Assembly (NCBI RefSeq): GCF_022698145.1
Contig: NZ_JALDAX010000001.1
Location: 992,001 to 1,056,000, forward strand
Source: Streptomyces spinosisporus
Lineage (GTDB): Bacteria; Actinomycetota; Actinomycetes; Streptomycetales; Streptomycetaceae
DNA length: 64,000 bases
Direction of reading: 5' to 3'
The position numbers were made by a program, and so were the translations under genes. The notes under the pieces were generated by a model. The model did not search any database and was not told the DNA's origin. It saw only the letters and a list, made by a program, of their open reading frames with translations. This document shows, in pieces, positions 18,819 to 28,726 of the stretch (positions are counted from its first letter, which is position 1; each line of letters opens with the position of its first letter).

Positions 18819-19946
18819 TCACCCTCGGCTCCCGTCCTCCTCCGCCAGCACCCGCTGGGCCGTCGCGAACGCCGAGTTCGCCGCCGGAACCCCGCAGTAC
18901 ACGGCCGTCTGCAGGAGTACGGCGCCGATCTCGTCCGGCGTCAGACCGTTGCGCCGGGCCGCCCGCACATGCATGGCGAGCTCGTCGTAGTGGCCGTGCG
19001 CGACCAGCGCCGTCAGCGTGATCATGCTGCGTTCGCGGCGCGAGAGCGTCGGATCGGTCCAGATCTCGCCCCAGGCGTAGCGCGAGATGAAGTCCTGGAA
19101 GCGGGCGGTGAAGGGGCTCTGGCGGGCCTGCGCCCGGTCCACGTGCGTATCGCCCAGCACCGCACGGCGTACCTCCATGCCCCGCTTGGCACCCCCGTCG
19201 AAGTGGGCGCGCAGCGCGGTCAGCACGGCCTCGGGGCACTCCGCCGGCGCGAGATGCGCGGCACCCGGAAGCTCGACGAGCGTGGCGCCGGCGACCGCGT
19301 CCGCGATCTCCCGCAGATGCGGCGGCGGGGTCGCCCGGTCCTCGCGCCCGGCGATCAGCAGCGTCGGCACGGAGATCTCCGCGAGCCGGACCCGCAGGTC
19401 GAAGGCGGCCAGTGCGTCGCAGCAGGCGGCGTACGCCTCCGGATCGGCCTCGGCCTGGTCACGCACCAGCCGCGGGACGGTGAAGCCGGGGGTGAACCAG
19501 CGCGCGTCGGCGCTCTCCACCAGTGAGGCGAGGCCCTCCCGCCGCACCAGCGCGGCCCGTTCCTCCCACGGCTTCGAGCCGTTGAAGTGCGCCGACGAAC
19601 AGATCACGGCCAGCGACGACACCCGGTCCGGGTGGTGCACCCCCAGATGCAGACCGACGGCTCCGCCGAGCGAGACACCGGCGTAGGCGAAGCGCTCGAT
19701 GCCGAGCGAGTCGGCGAGCGTGAGCACCTGGGCGGCCAGGTCGGCGACGGTGGCGCCGGGAGCGATCAGACCGGGCGCCGACCCGCCGTGCCCCGGCAGG
19801 TCCCAGCGCACCACACGGTGGCTGACGGCCAGCTCGGGCGCCACCTGGTCCCACAGGGCGTACGACGTGCCGAGGGAGGGTCCCAGCAGCAGCGGGGGAG
19901 CCGAAGCGGGCCCTTCGGCACGGTGGTTGAGGAGTTTCTCGGTCAA
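18819..19946 (-). CDS. pcaL: 3-oxoadipate enol-lactonase / 4-carboxymuconolactone decarboxylase fusion
   Basis: A 375-residue fusion. Residues 1-250 are an alpha/beta hydrolase (GVSLGG nucleophile elbow; GREDRATPP; PGAAHLAP His) that hydrolyses beta-ketoadipate enol-lactone. Residues 255-370 are a carboxymuconolactone decarboxylase domain (AVLGDTHVDRA, VAHGHYDELAMHVRAARRNG). The fused pcaD-pcaC form is known from Streptomyces and Rhodococcus. The start codon is TTG at 19946, whose TTGA overlaps the TGA stop of pcaB, so translation is coupled and there is no better start. It is the last gene of the pca operon. Confidence 0.92.
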   Translation of the reverse strand: MTEKLLNHRAEGPASAPPLLLGPSLGTSYALWDQVAPELAVSHRVVRWDLPGHGGSAPGLIAPGATVADLAAQVLTLADSLGIERFAYAGVSLGGAVGLHLGVHHPDRVSSLAVICSSAHFNGSKPWEERAALVRREGLASLVESADARWFTPGFTVPRLVRDQAEADPEAYAACCDALAAFDLRVRLAEISVPTLLIAGREDRATPPPHLREIADAVAGATLVELPGAAHLAPAECPEAVLTALRAHFDGGAKRGMEVRRAVLGDTHVDRAQARQSPFTARFQDFISRYAWGEIWTDPTLSRRERSMITLTALVAHGHYDELAMHVRAARRNGLTPDEIGAVLLQTAVYCGVPAANSAFATAQRVLAEEDGSRG

Positions 19947-21298
19947 CGTCGCTCCAGTGCACGGTCGGTGAGGGCTCCGGCGGAGCCGGTGTAGCGGGCG
20001 GGATCGGTCGGCTCGTCGAGGTCGACGTCCTTCAACTCGGGCTCGGCCGCGAGCAGTTCACGCAGGGAGCGTCCTTCGGCGTAGGTGCGTCCGGCCAGCT
20101 CGCTCAGCAGCTTCTTGGCGCGGGCGCGGCCCAGCACCGGGGCCAGCTCGGCGGACAGCCGCTCGGAGACGATCAACCCGTGGGTGAGGCCGAGGTGTTC
20201 GCGCATCGTGTCCGCGTTCACCCGCAGCCCCTCGGCCAGTTCGGCGGCGTCCCGGGCCGCCCCGCCGACCAGGCGCAGCAGATCCCGCAGCGGCTCCCAT
20301 TCGGCGTGCCAGGCCCCGGCCGGGCGCTCGTCCTCGGCGGCCAGCGACCCGTACAGCGTGGCCGCGAGCTGCGGAGCCCGCCGGGCCGCCGCCGCGACGA
20401 GCGTGGACCGCACGGGGTTCGCCTTGTGCGGCATGGCCGACGAGCCGCCGCCGCTGCCCTCCGCGACCTCGGCGATCTCGGTACGGCCGAGCGCCAGCAC
20501 ATCCACGGCCATCTTGCCCAGCGCCCCGGCCGCGAAGGCCAGACAGCCCGCGAGATCGGCGATCGGTGTGCGCAGGGTGTGCCAGGGAAGCAGCGGTTCC
20601 CGCAGCCCCAGTTCTCGGGCGAACGCCGCCGTGAGGGCCTGCGGGTCCCGGGCGCCGTACGCGGTGAAGGCGGCCAAGGTCCCGGCTGCGCCCCCGAGTT
20701 GGGCCGGCAGACCGTCCTGTACTGCCTTGATCCGGTCCCGGGCGTCGAGGACGAGCGAGCGCCAGCCGGCCGCCTTCAGCCCGAACGTCGTCGGCACGGC
20801 GTGCTGGGTGAGCGTGCGTCCCGGCATCGCGGTGTCGCGGTGCTCGGTGGCCAGTCGGGCGAGCGCCCGTTCGGTGCGGTCGAGGTCGGCGAGCACCGGG
20901 TCCAGGGCGCGCACGGCGACCAGCATCGTCGCCGTGTCCATGATGTCCTGGCTGGTCGCGCCCCGGTGGACGTAGGGCCCGTGCTCCTCACCGACCGCCT
21001 TCGTCAGATCGGCGACCAGCGGGATGACCGGGTTGCCGCCCGCGCGCGCTCGCTCCGCGAGGGACCGCACGTCGAAGCGACCGGCCTCGGCCGCTGCGGT
21101 CACCGCGGCCGCAGCCGTCGCCGGGGCGAGATCCAGGGCGGCCTGCGCGCGGGTGAGCGCGGCCTCCGCGTCGAGGAGGGCCTGCAGATACGCCGTGTCG
21201 GCGGTGGCCGACGCGACGGGGGAGCCCGCCCACCCGGGGGCGAGCAGGCCGGGGTCGTCGGGGTTCTCGAAAGCGGCGGGTGGACCGGCAGATGTCAC
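19943..21298 (-). CDS. pcaB: 3-carboxy-cis,cis-muconate cycloisomerase
   Basis: A 451-residue member of the fumarase/aspartase superfamily. The signature loop GSSAMPHKANPV (about residues 265-276) is intact and HRGATSQDIMDTA is the second conserved region. It lactonises carboxymuconate, the product of protocatechuate 3,4-dioxygenase. The start is GTG at 21298, overlapping the pcaG stop by 4 nt (GTGA). The open frame extends further upstream inside pcaG, but that part is not homologous to the family. Confidence 0.92.
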   Translation of the reverse strand: MTSAGPPAAFENPDDPGLLAPGWAGSPVASATADTAYLQALLDAEAALTRAQAALDLAPATAAAAVTAAAEAGRFDVRSLAERARAGGNPVIPLVADLTKAVGEEHGPYVHRGATSQDIMDTATMLVAVRALDPVLADLDRTERALARLATEHRDTAMPGRTLTQHAVPTTFGLKAAGWRSLVLDARDRIKAVQDGLPAQLGGAAGTLAAFTAYGARDPQALTAAFARELGLREPLLPWHTLRTPIADLAGCLAFAAGALGKMAVDVLALGRTEIAEVAEGSGGGSSAMPHKANPVRSTLVAAAARRAPQLAATLYGSLAAEDERPAGAWHAEWEPLRDLLRLVGGAARDAAELAEGLRVNADTMREHLGLTHGLIVSERLSAELAPVLGRARAKKLLSELAGRTYAEGRSLRELLAAEPELKDVDLDEPTDPARYTGSAGALTDRALERR

Positions 21299-21900
21299 TG
21301 GAACTCCAGGAAGACCGTTTCGCCTTCGCCCTGAAGGCGGATGTCGAAACGGTAGGTGCCCTTGCCGTCGTCCTCGGCGATCAGCGTGTCGCGTCGCGAC
21401 CGGTCCACCCGGGACAGCAGCGGGTCGGCGGCGAGGGCAGCGTCGTCGCCCGGCAGATAGATCCGGGTGAACAGATGCACCAGCAGCCCGCGCGCGAAGA
21501 CGCACACGCTGATGTACGGCGCGCTCCGCCCGCGCGCACCGGGCCGCAGCGTACGGGCGTACCAGTGGCCGTTGGCGTCCGTCTGGATGCGCCCCCAGCC
21601 GGTGAACTCCACGCCGTTGCGGCCCACATAGCCGCCGGTCGCCGGGTCGCGCCGGATCGATCCGTCGGCGGTCGGCACGTTGCCGTCGGGGTCGGCGCCC
21701 CACAGCTCCACGAGGGCGTCCGGCAGTGGTTTGCCCTCGCCGTCGTACACGTATCCCTGGAGCGTGATCGTGTCGGGGTGTCCGACCGGCGCGATGTCAC
21801 CGCCGCCGGGAAAGGGCAGGGCGTAGCCGTAGAAGGGGCCCACCGTGTGCGAGGGAGTGGGCAGGACGGTCTCGGGCCGGCTCGTGTCGATCTTCGTCAT
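21295..21900 (-). CDS. pcaG: protocatechuate 3,4-dioxygenase alpha subunit
   Basis: A 201-residue intradiol dioxygenase subunit (SHTVGPFYGYALPF; ALVELWGADPDGN; GWGRIQTDANGHW). The alpha chain lacks the iron ligands, which are in PcaH. It forms the (alpha-beta-Fe) units that cleave protocatechuate. It starts 6 nt after the pcaH stop. Confidence 0.93.
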   Translation of the reverse strand: MTKIDTSRPETVLPTPSHTVGPFYGYALPFPGGGDIAPVGHPDTITLQGYVYDGEGKPLPDALVELWGADPDGNVPTADGSIRRDPATGGYVGRNGVEFTGWGRIQTDANGHWYARTLRPGARGRSAPYISVCVFARGLLVHLFTRIYLPGDDAALAADPLLSRVDRSRRDTLIAEDDGKGTYRFDIRLQGEGETVFLEFQ

Positions 21901-21906
21901 GGCAGG

Positions 21907-22680
21907 TCAGCGCCCTTCCTCGAGCCAGGTGGCGTGCGGGCCGTCCAGCACGATGTCCCAGTGGTAGCCCATCGAGAACTCCGGTACGGACAGGTCGTGG
22001 TCGTAGGTCGCGACCAGCCGCTGCCGCGCGGAGTCGTCGGTGACGGACTGGATGATCGGGTCGTACGGGAACAGCGGATCGGCGGGGAAGTACATCTGCG
22101 TCACGAGCCGCTGGGTGAACGCCGAGCCGAACATCGAGAAGTGGATGTGCGCCGGACGCCAGGCGTTGAGGTGGTTGCGCCAGGGGTAGGGGCCGGGCTG
22201 GATGGTGGTGAAGCGGTAACCGCCGTCGGCGTCGGTGATCGTACGGCCGAATCCGGTGAAGTTCGGGTCCAGCGGGGCGTCGTGCTGCTCGCGCTGATGG
22301 GCGTAGCGGCCCGCCGAGTTGGCCTGCCAGATCTCGATGAGCTGACCGCGCACCGGACGGCCGGCGCGGTCCAGCAGCCTTCCGGAGACGGTGATGCGCT
22401 CGCCGATCGGCTCGCCCCGGTGGTGCCGGGTGAGGTCGTTGTCGATCTCGGTGATGTCGCGCTCGCCGAAGGCGGGGGAGTGCAGCTCCACCAGCTCCGG
22501 GTCCTTGCTGACGTCGATGGCGATGGGCGGCTGTTGGGGGTGACGGAGGATCGAGGAGCGGTACGGCGCGTAGTCGCGGCGCGGGTGGTGCTCCATGGGG
22601 GCGCCGTCGGTGACCCGCTTCTCGTACGCGGCGTGCTCGGCCGCGATCTCCTGGTCGATGTCGTGTTGTGTGAGCGTCAT
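21907..22680 (-). CDS. pcaH: protocatechuate 3,4-dioxygenase beta subunit
   Basis: A 257-residue catalytic subunit. The four non-haem Fe(III) ligands can be placed: Tyr126 (SAGRYAH), Tyr165 (PGPYPWRNH), His178 and His180 (RPAHIHF). Their spacing (39, 13, 2) matches characterised intradiol dioxygenases. It opens the ring of protocatechuate to 3-carboxy-cis,cis-muconate. GAGGGA precedes ATG 22680. It is separated from pcaF by a 73-bp gap that contains four perfect 7-bp repeats. Confidence 0.94.
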   Translation of the reverse strand: MTLTQHDIDQEIAAEHAAYEKRVTDGAPMEHHPRRDYAPYRSSILRHPQQPPIAIDVSKDPELVELHSPAFGERDITEIDNDLTRHHRGEPIGERITVSGRLLDRAGRPVRGQLIEIWQANSAGRYAHQREQHDAPLDPNFTGFGRTITDADGGYRFTTIQPGPYPWRNHLNAWRPAHIHFSMFGSAFTQRLVTQMYFPADPLFPYDPIIQSVTDDSARQRLVATYDHDLSVPEFSMGYHWDIVLDGPHATWLEEGR

Positions 22681-22712
22681 GGGGTTTCCCTCGGGGTTCC
22701 CGGGTGTCCTTG

Positions 22713-22740
22713 GCGTTCCGCGTTCCGCGTTCCGCGTTCC
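22713..22740. repeat. 4 x 7-bp tandem repeat in the pca operon
   Basis: GCGTTCC occurs four times in perfect tandem, in the pcaF-pcaH gap. It is transcribed (as GGAACGC on the message) and lies 33 bp before the pcaH start codon, so a change in copy number would change the spacing between the two genes. Confidence 0.8.
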
Positions 22741-22753
22741 GGCGGTGGGGCGT

Positions 22754-23964
<1,211 letters not shown>

Positions 23965-23968
<4 letters not shown>

Positions 23969-24612
23969 GAGTGGATCTCCTCCGGGATGCGCACCGTGGC
24001 GGCGGTCTTGGTGATGATCTCTTCGACGCTGACGGCGGGCGCGGTCTCCACCAGCACCAGCCCATCCGCGGTGACGTCCAGGACGGCGAGGTCGGTGATG
24101 ATCCGGTCCACGCATGCCTTGCCGGTCAGCGGCAGCGCGCACTCGTCCAGGATCTTCGGGCTGCCGTCCTTCGCGGTGTGGGTCATCACCACGATCACCC
24201 GGCGGGCCCCGTGCACCAGATCCATCGCCCCGCCGATCCCGGTGACCAGCTTCCCCGGGATCGCCCAGTTCGCCAGGTCACCGGTGGCCGAGACCTGCAT
24301 GGCGCCCAGCACCGCGACATCGATGTGCCCGCCGCGGATCATTGAGAAGGACAGCGCCGAGTCGAAGAACGAGGCGCCCGGCAGCACGGTGACGGTCTCC
24401 TTCCCGGCGTTGATCAGGTCCGGGTCGACCTGATCCTCGGCCGGATAGGGGCCGGTGCCCAGGATGCCGTTCTCCGACTCCAGCACCACCTCCACCCCGG
24501 CGGGCAGATAGTTCGGGATCAGCGTGGGCAGCCCGATGCCGAGGTTGACGTACTGCCCGTCGTGGAGTTCGCGCGCGGCCCGCGCGGCCATCTCCTGGCG
24601 TGTCCAGGCCAT
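23965..24612 (-). CDS. pcaJ: 3-oxoadipate CoA-transferase subunit B
   Basis: A 215-residue family I CoA-transferase subunit. [10 protein letters not shown] holds the catalytic Glu that forms the CoA thioester. [11 protein letters not shown] and [13 protein letters not shown] are family marks. With PcaI it moves CoA from succinyl-CoA to beta-ketoadipate. Start and stop are nested: the pcaI TGA and pcaJ ATG share one base, and its own stop overlaps pcaF. Confidence 0.93.
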
Positions 24613-25367
24613 CAGCTGCTCACCGTCCGCTGCTCGATCTTCTTGTCCGTCGCCTGTGCGGGCGACAGGGCGACCACCCGCTGGACGAAGATGCCGGGCA
24701 GGTGCACCGCGTCCGGGTCGATCGCGCCGGGTTCGACCAGCTCCTCCACCTCGGCGATGGTCACCCGCCCGGCCATCGCGGCGAGGGGGTTGAAGTTCCG
24801 GGTGGCCTTGTTGAACACCAGGTTCCCGTGCCGGTCCCCGCGCGCGGCCCGTACGAGTGCGAAGTCGGTGCGGATGCCCCGCTCCAGCACGTACTCGATT
24901 CCGTCGAAGGCGCGGACCTCCTTGGGCGGTGAGGCCAGCGCCACCCCGCCGTCGCCGTCGTAGCGCCAGGGCAGGCCGCCGTCGGCGACCTGGGTGCCCA
25001 CCCCGGCCGGCGTGTAGAAGGCCGGGATGCCCGCACCGCCCGCGCGCAGCCGTTCGGCGAGCGTGCCCTGCGGGATCAGCTCCACCTCCAGCTCCCCGGC
25101 CAGGTACTGCCGGGCGAACTCCTTGTTGGCGCCGATGTAGGAGCCGGTCACCCGGGCGATCCGGCCCGCCGCCAGCAGCACCGCGAGCCCCGTCTCCATC
25201 GCCCCGCAGTTGTTGGAGACCACCGACAGGCCCCCCACCCCCCGCTCGAACAGGGCCCCGATCAGCACGTTCGGCACCCCGCTCAGACCGAACCCGCCCA
25301 CCGCCAATGACGCGCCCTCGGGCACATCCACCACCGCCTCAGCGGCAGTGGCGACCACCTTGTCCAT
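24612..25367 (-). CDS. pcaI: 3-oxoadipate CoA-transferase subunit A
   Basis: A 251-residue alpha subunit of a family I CoA-transferase; [16 protein letters not shown] is the glycine-rich CoA-binding stretch. It is the first gene of the pca operon, and the promoter must lie in the 210-bp gap towards the MarR gene. Confidence 0.92.
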   Translation of the reverse strand: MDKVVATAAEAVVDVPEGASLAVGGFGLSGVPNVLIGALFERGVGGLSVVSNNCGAMETGLAVLLAAGRIARVTGSYIGANKEFARQYLAGELEVELIPQGTLAERLRAGGAGIPAFYTPAGVGTQVADGGLPWRYDGDGGVALASPPKEVRAFDGIEYVLERGIRTDFALVRAARGDRHGNLVFNKATRNFNPLAAMAGRVTIAEVEELVEPGAIDPDAVHLPGIFVQRVVALSPAQATDKKIEQRTVSS

Positions 25368-25577
25368 CCGTGAAGCCCCATCCCGTCCGAGCGCCCGGTC
25401 CGCAATTAATCAGGGCACTGAGTATTTCGGTGAAGTTTCCTTCACGCTGCCACTGTCGCCGCGAGGCGTCAAGACCTCCGCGTAGTCCATGGTCAGAGTC
25501 CGATGCAGGGATGCAGACAGCCCGTACGGGCGCTGGGTATCGTCAGTACACCAACGAATTCGACCTCGGGAGCGCAC
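25368..25577. promoter_or_regulatory. pcaI / pcaV-like divergent control region
   Basis: The gap holds a 16-bp inverted repeat GTGAAGtttcCTTCAC (25430..25445), the best candidate operator for the MarR protein. An AT-richer patch (cgcaattaatcagg, 25401..25414) lies between it and pcaI and could supply the pcaI -10 region. GGGAG stands 5 nt before the MarR start. In S. coelicolor PcaV is known to repress the divergent pca genes and to respond to protocatechuate. Confidence 0.55.
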
Positions 25578-26045
25578 ATGGCCGCGGTGGACCTCACCAC
25601 CCACCCCGGGCACCTGGCCCGGCGGCTGCAGCAGGCCCACTACCTGCTGTGGAACACGATGGTCTCCGAGGAGATCACCTCGCCGCAGTTCGCGGTCCTG
25701 AACGCGCTCGTCGCCGAGCCGGGCCTGGACCAGCGCACGGCGGGGGAGCGGGTGGGGCTCGACCGGTCCACGATCGCCGAGGTGATCAGCCGGCTCGGCA
25801 GGCGCGGGCTGGTGGACAAGGTGCGCGACCCGCAGGACGGCCGCCGTTTCCTGCTGCGCCCTACCGACGAGGGGGTGCGCACCCATCGCAAGCTGACCGT
25901 GCGCACGGCCCGGATGAACCAGGTCTTCCTGGCGCCGCTGACCGCCGCCGAGCAGACGGTGTTCTTCGACCTCATCCGCCGGGTCGCCGACGCGGCGGAG
26001 GGGCTCCGCAACCCCGCGGAACCCCTCGTGGCGCAAGGAGGATGA
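25578..26045 (+). CDS. pcaV: MarR-family repressor of the pca operon
   Basis: A 155-residue MarR protein with winged helix at about residues 40-105 (SPQFAVLNALVAE, LDRSTIAEVISRL, KVRDPQDGRRFLL). The start MAAVDLTTHPGHLARR puts an Arg at position 15; Arg15 is the residue I recall as essential for protocatechuate binding in S. coelicolor PcaV. Together with the divergent position next to pcaI this makes it a PcaV orthologue. The ORF extends 25 codons upstream, but GGGAG 5 nt before ATG 25578 and the Arg15 register favour this start. Confidence 0.88.
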   Translation: MAAVDLTTHPGHLARRLQQAHYLLWNTMVSEEITSPQFAVLNALVAEPGLDQRTAGERVGLDRSTIAEVISRLGRRGLVDKVRDPQDGRRFLLRPTDEGVRTHRKLTVRTARMNQVFLAPLTAAEQTVFFDLIRRVADAAEGLRNPAEPLVAQGG

Positions 26046-26050
26046 GCAGG

Positions 26051-26104
26051 CCGTACAGGTCATCAGGACCGTACAGGGCATGGAGACCGCACAGGTCATG
26101 AGGC
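26051..26104. repeat. 3 x 18-bp imperfect tandem repeat
   Basis: CCGTACAGGTCAT, CCGTACAGGGCAT and CCGCACAGGTCAT begin at 26051, 26069 and 26087, an 18-bp period. They fill the 50-bp gap between the convergent MarR and DUF3048 genes and run over the DUF3048 stop codon at 26096. Confidence 0.7.
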
Positions 26105-27088
26105 CTGTGCCAGCACCACCCACACCTGGCCCTTGGCGAAGTTGACCGGCCTGCCGTCCTTCGTTGTGAACGACGTACCGTCCATGGCCGTCGCGCGCTT
26201 CCAGTTGACGTCGTGGACCCGTCCGTCGCGCAGGACGTCCGCCCGCCCCGATCCCACCGTCTCGGTGTACGGCGTGTAGTTGCCGAGGAAGTCGTGGAAG
26301 GCAGACTTGTGCACCTTCACGTACTGCACGACGACCGTCGCCGGTGCCACCCGCTTCCCGTCGGTCGTCACGGTGGGCGTTCCGTCCATCGCGACCAGAT
26401 AGCGGTGCTGGGCGGGGGACCAGGTGAAGGTGAAGCGGGCGGCCGGGTAGCGGATCGTGCGCGACTTCTCGGCCTTGCCGCCGGCGGGTGCGGGGCCGTA
26501 GCGGAAGCCGGTGGTGAGCGCGGCCGGGCCGGGGGCCGACGGCATCAGGCGGGCGGGGCGCAGGTAGAGGTTGTGCGGGGCGGCCTTGGCGGTGCCGCGG
26601 AAGTAGGCCTTGGACGCCTTGCCCGGCGGCTCGGCCTGCACCGGGGCCTGGTCGATGAGCGGCAGCAGCCTGTGCTGTGCGCCGGAGAAGGCGAGCGTCG
26701 GTCGGTCGAACTGACGCAGCAGCTCCAGGTCCGACTCGCGGGCGCTGCGGACCGGCCCGACGACCTTCGGCAGCGTGGTCGCATACACCGCCATCAGCCG
26801 GCTCAGGCCGCCCTCGACCTGCTCCACGTAGACGATGTCCGCGGTGTCGAGCCCGGTCTGGGGGCGGGCCCCGGGCGCGTTGTCGATCTTCACGGCGAGT
26901 ACGGAACCGGCGGCGTCGACGCTGTGGTGCGGGGCGGGGGTGTGCTGCCCCTCTGTGCGTCCGCGCTTGTCGTCGGACTGGCCGTGCCCTGCCGTGCAGC
27001 CCGCCGCCAGCGCGGCCGTCATCGTGGCGGCCAGCAGCGCCACCGTCGTCGAGGCGCGTCGAGGGCGCACCGTCCGTCTCATGCTCAC
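26096..27088 (-). CDS. DUF3048 (YerB-type) lipoprotein
   Basis: A 330-residue exported lipoprotein: basic N-terminus, hydrophobic core ALLAATMTAALA and lipobox LAAGC. Two DUF3048 regions follow (VKIDNAPGARPQTGLDTADI; RLMAVYATTLPKVVGPVRSARESD). YerB-like proteins are of unknown function. The start may be GTG 27088 or ATG 27082; the first is given. Its last codons fall in an 18-bp repeat array, so the exact C-terminus may vary between strains. Confidence 0.82.
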   Translation of the reverse strand: MSMRRTVRPRRASTTVALLAATMTAALAAGCTAGHGQSDDKRGRTEGQHTPAPHHSVDAAGSVLAVKIDNAPGARPQTGLDTADIVYVEQVEGGLSRLMAVYATTLPKVVGPVRSARESDLELLRQFDRPTLAFSGAQHRLLPLIDQAPVQAEPPGKASKAYFRGTAKAAPHNLYLRPARLMPSAPGPAALTTGFRYGPAPAGGKAEKSRTIRYPAARFTFTWSPAQHRYLVAMDGTPTVTTDGKRVAPATVVVQYVKVHKSAFHDFLGNYTPYTETVGSGRADVLRDGRVHDVNWKRATAMDGTSFTTKDGRPVNFAKGQVWVVLAQAS

Positions 27089-27211
27089 GTGGCCACCACA
27101 TCCCGTGTAGATGATTGTGCGTTTATACGTTCATTGGTGGCCATACCCGCTCGGTTCTGGTTGTGCGCGGTGAATACGCCCATTGGCCCTGATCCTGCTT
27201 CGGTCGGCGCA

Positions 27212-27229
27212 CGCCCGGGTACCCGGGCG
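27212..27229. promoter_or_regulatory. perfect 18-bp palindrome upstream of the ADH
   Basis: CGCCCGGGTACCCGGGCG is fully self-complementary and ends 46 bp before the alcohol dehydrogenase start. It may be an operator for a dimeric repressor. No regulator gene is adjacent. Confidence 0.45.
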
Positions 27230-27275
27230 GGACCGCAGAACGGACCCATCGAAGCGACGGAGGGAGCGTCACACG

Positions 27276-28466
27276 ATGAAGGCTGTGACCTGGCAGGGGA
27301 AGCGGGACGTACGGGTCGAGGAGGTACCGGATCCGAAGATCCAGGAGCCCACGGACGCCGTCATCCGCATCACGTCGTCGGGGCTGTGCGGCTCCGATCT
27401 TCATCTGTACGAAGTGCTCACACCGTTCATGACACCCGGCGACATCCTCGGACACGAGCCGATGGGCATCGTCGAGGAGGTCGGACCCGCGGTGCCGGAC
27501 CTCGCGGTCGGTGACCGGGTCGTCGTGCCGTTCCAGATCGCCTGCGGCAACTGCTGGATGTGTCTGACGGGGCTGCCGACGCAGTGCGAGACCACCCAGG
27601 TCTCCGGCGAGGGCATGGGCGCGGCCCTGTTCGGCTACACCCGGCTGTACGGCGCCGTGCCGGGTGCGCAGGCCGAGTACCTGCGGGTGCCGCAGGCCCA
27701 GTACGGGCCGATCAAGGTTCCCGAGGGCCCGGCCGACGACCGTTTCGTCTACCTCTCCGACGTGCTGCCCACCGCCTGGCAGGCGGTCGAGTACGCAGGC
27801 ATCCCGAAGGGCGGCAGCGTCGCCGTGCTCGGCCTCGGACCGATCGGGGACATGGCCTGCCGGGTCGCCCAGGTGCGCGGTGCGGGGCAGGTGTTCGGTG
27901 TGGACCTGGTGAGCGAGCGGCTGCGCCGGGCCCGTGCGCGGGGTGTGGACACGTACGACCTCAGGAGCTTCGACAACGACAAGGAACTCGTCGCCGCGAT
28001 CCGCGACAAGACCGACGGCCGCGGACCCGACGCCGTGATCGACGCGGTGGGCACCGAGGCCCACGGCAGTGCGGCCGCCCGGCTGGCCCAGCAGGCCTCC
28101 GCGATGCTGCCGCGCAAGATCAGCGGACCGTTCGCCGAACGCTTCAGCATCGACCGGCTGGCCGCCCTGTACACCGCGATCGAACTGGTCCGCCGCGGCG
28201 GCACCATCTCGCTCAGCGGCGTCTACGGCGGAATGGCCGACCCGATCCCGCTGCTCACCCTGTTCGACAAGCAGATCCAGATGCGGATGGGCCAGGCCAA
28301 CGTCCGCCGCTGGAGCGACGAGATCATCCCCTACCTCACCGACGAGGACCCCCTCGGCGTCGACGACTTCGCCACCCACCGCGTGCCGCTGACGGACGCC
28401 CCGCGCGCCTACGAGATGTTCCAGCAGAAGCGGGACGGCGCGGTGAAGGTGCTGATGACGCCCTGA
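27276..28466 (+). CDS. zinc-dependent alcohol dehydrogenase
   Basis: A 396-residue MDR-family enzyme of the formaldehyde-dehydrogenase-like, glutathione-independent group. Catalytic zinc: Cys in SSGLCGSDLH and HE in GHEPMG. Structural zinc: four Cys in ACGNCWMC...QC. Cofactor loop: LGLGPIGDMAC. The chain has the long insertion typical of that group. Start ATG 27276 has GGAGGGAG before it. The C-terminal segment from THRVPLTDAPRAYE is found again, decayed, 286 bp downstream. Confidence 0.87.
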   Translation: MKAVTWQGKRDVRVEEVPDPKIQEPTDAVIRITSSGLCGSDLHLYEVLTPFMTPGDILGHEPMGIVEEVGPAVPDLAVGDRVVVPFQIACGNCWMCLTGLPTQCETTQVSGEGMGAALFGYTRLYGAVPGAQAEYLRVPQAQYGPIKVPEGPADDRFVYLSDVLPTAWQAVEYAGIPKGGSVAVLGLGPIGDMACRVAQVRGAGQVFGVDLVSERLRRARARGVDTYDLRSFDNDKELVAAIRDKTDGRGPDAVIDAVGTEAHGSAAARLAQQASAMLPRKISGPFAERFSIDRLAALYTAIELVRRGGTISLSGVYGGMADPIPLLTLFDKQIQMRMGQANVRRWSDEIIPYLTDEDPLGVDDFATHRVPLTDAPRAYEMFQQKRDGAVKVLMTP

Positions 28467-28485
28467 GCCGGGTGGGCGGCGCGTG

Positions 28486-28528
28486 TCAGCCGGGTGAGCG
28501 GAGCGCGCGTCAGCCGGGCGAGCGGAGG
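28486..28528. repeat. 24-bp direct repeat of the ligase stop context
   Basis: TCAGCCGGGTGAGCGGAG (28486) recurs as TCAGCCGGGCGAGCGGAG (28510) and, at the real ligase end, as TCAGTCGGGTGAGCGGAG (28727). Each begins with the reverse complement of the ligase stop codon. It is the inner part of the duplicated junction described for this locus. Confidence 0.75.
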
Positions 28529-28587
28529 ATTTCGTCCAGGTCGTAGCGGACCGGCTTGTCGAGCTGGGCGTAAGTGCAGCGTTGTGG
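28510..28587 (-). pseudogene. remnant of a DNA-ligase C-terminus
   Basis: Read on the minus strand it ends CTYAQLDKPVRYDLDEILRS plus PG and a stop. The functional ligase 217 bp away ends CTYAQLDEPVRYDLDEILRS plus PD. About 26 codons match almost fully at protein level, with the same stop position, but there is no ligase body upstream. It is a relic, not a gene. Confidence 0.85.
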
Positions 28588-28706
28588 GATGGGGTGGGTG
28601 CGGTCGGCGGCGGGAACGGGCTGCGTGCCGACGGCCAACTCGGCGCGTCCGTCAGCGCCACCCACGTGACGCTCGCGGGCGCTCCGCGGGCGTGCGAAAC
28701 GCCCTG
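28588..28706 (+). pseudogene. remnant of the alcohol dehydrogenase C-terminus
   Basis: In one frame it reads DGQLGASVSATHVTLAGAPR then ACETP, against EDPLGVDDFATHRVPLTDAP then RAYE and a final MTP in the functional ADH. The clearest match is 28639..28706. A stretch of about 44 nt present in the ADH is missing before the ACGCCCTG end and the stop codon is altered to TGC. It lies between the two ligase 3' ends. Confidence 0.7.
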
Positions 28707-28726
28707 CGCCGGCCCGGCAGGGCGCG

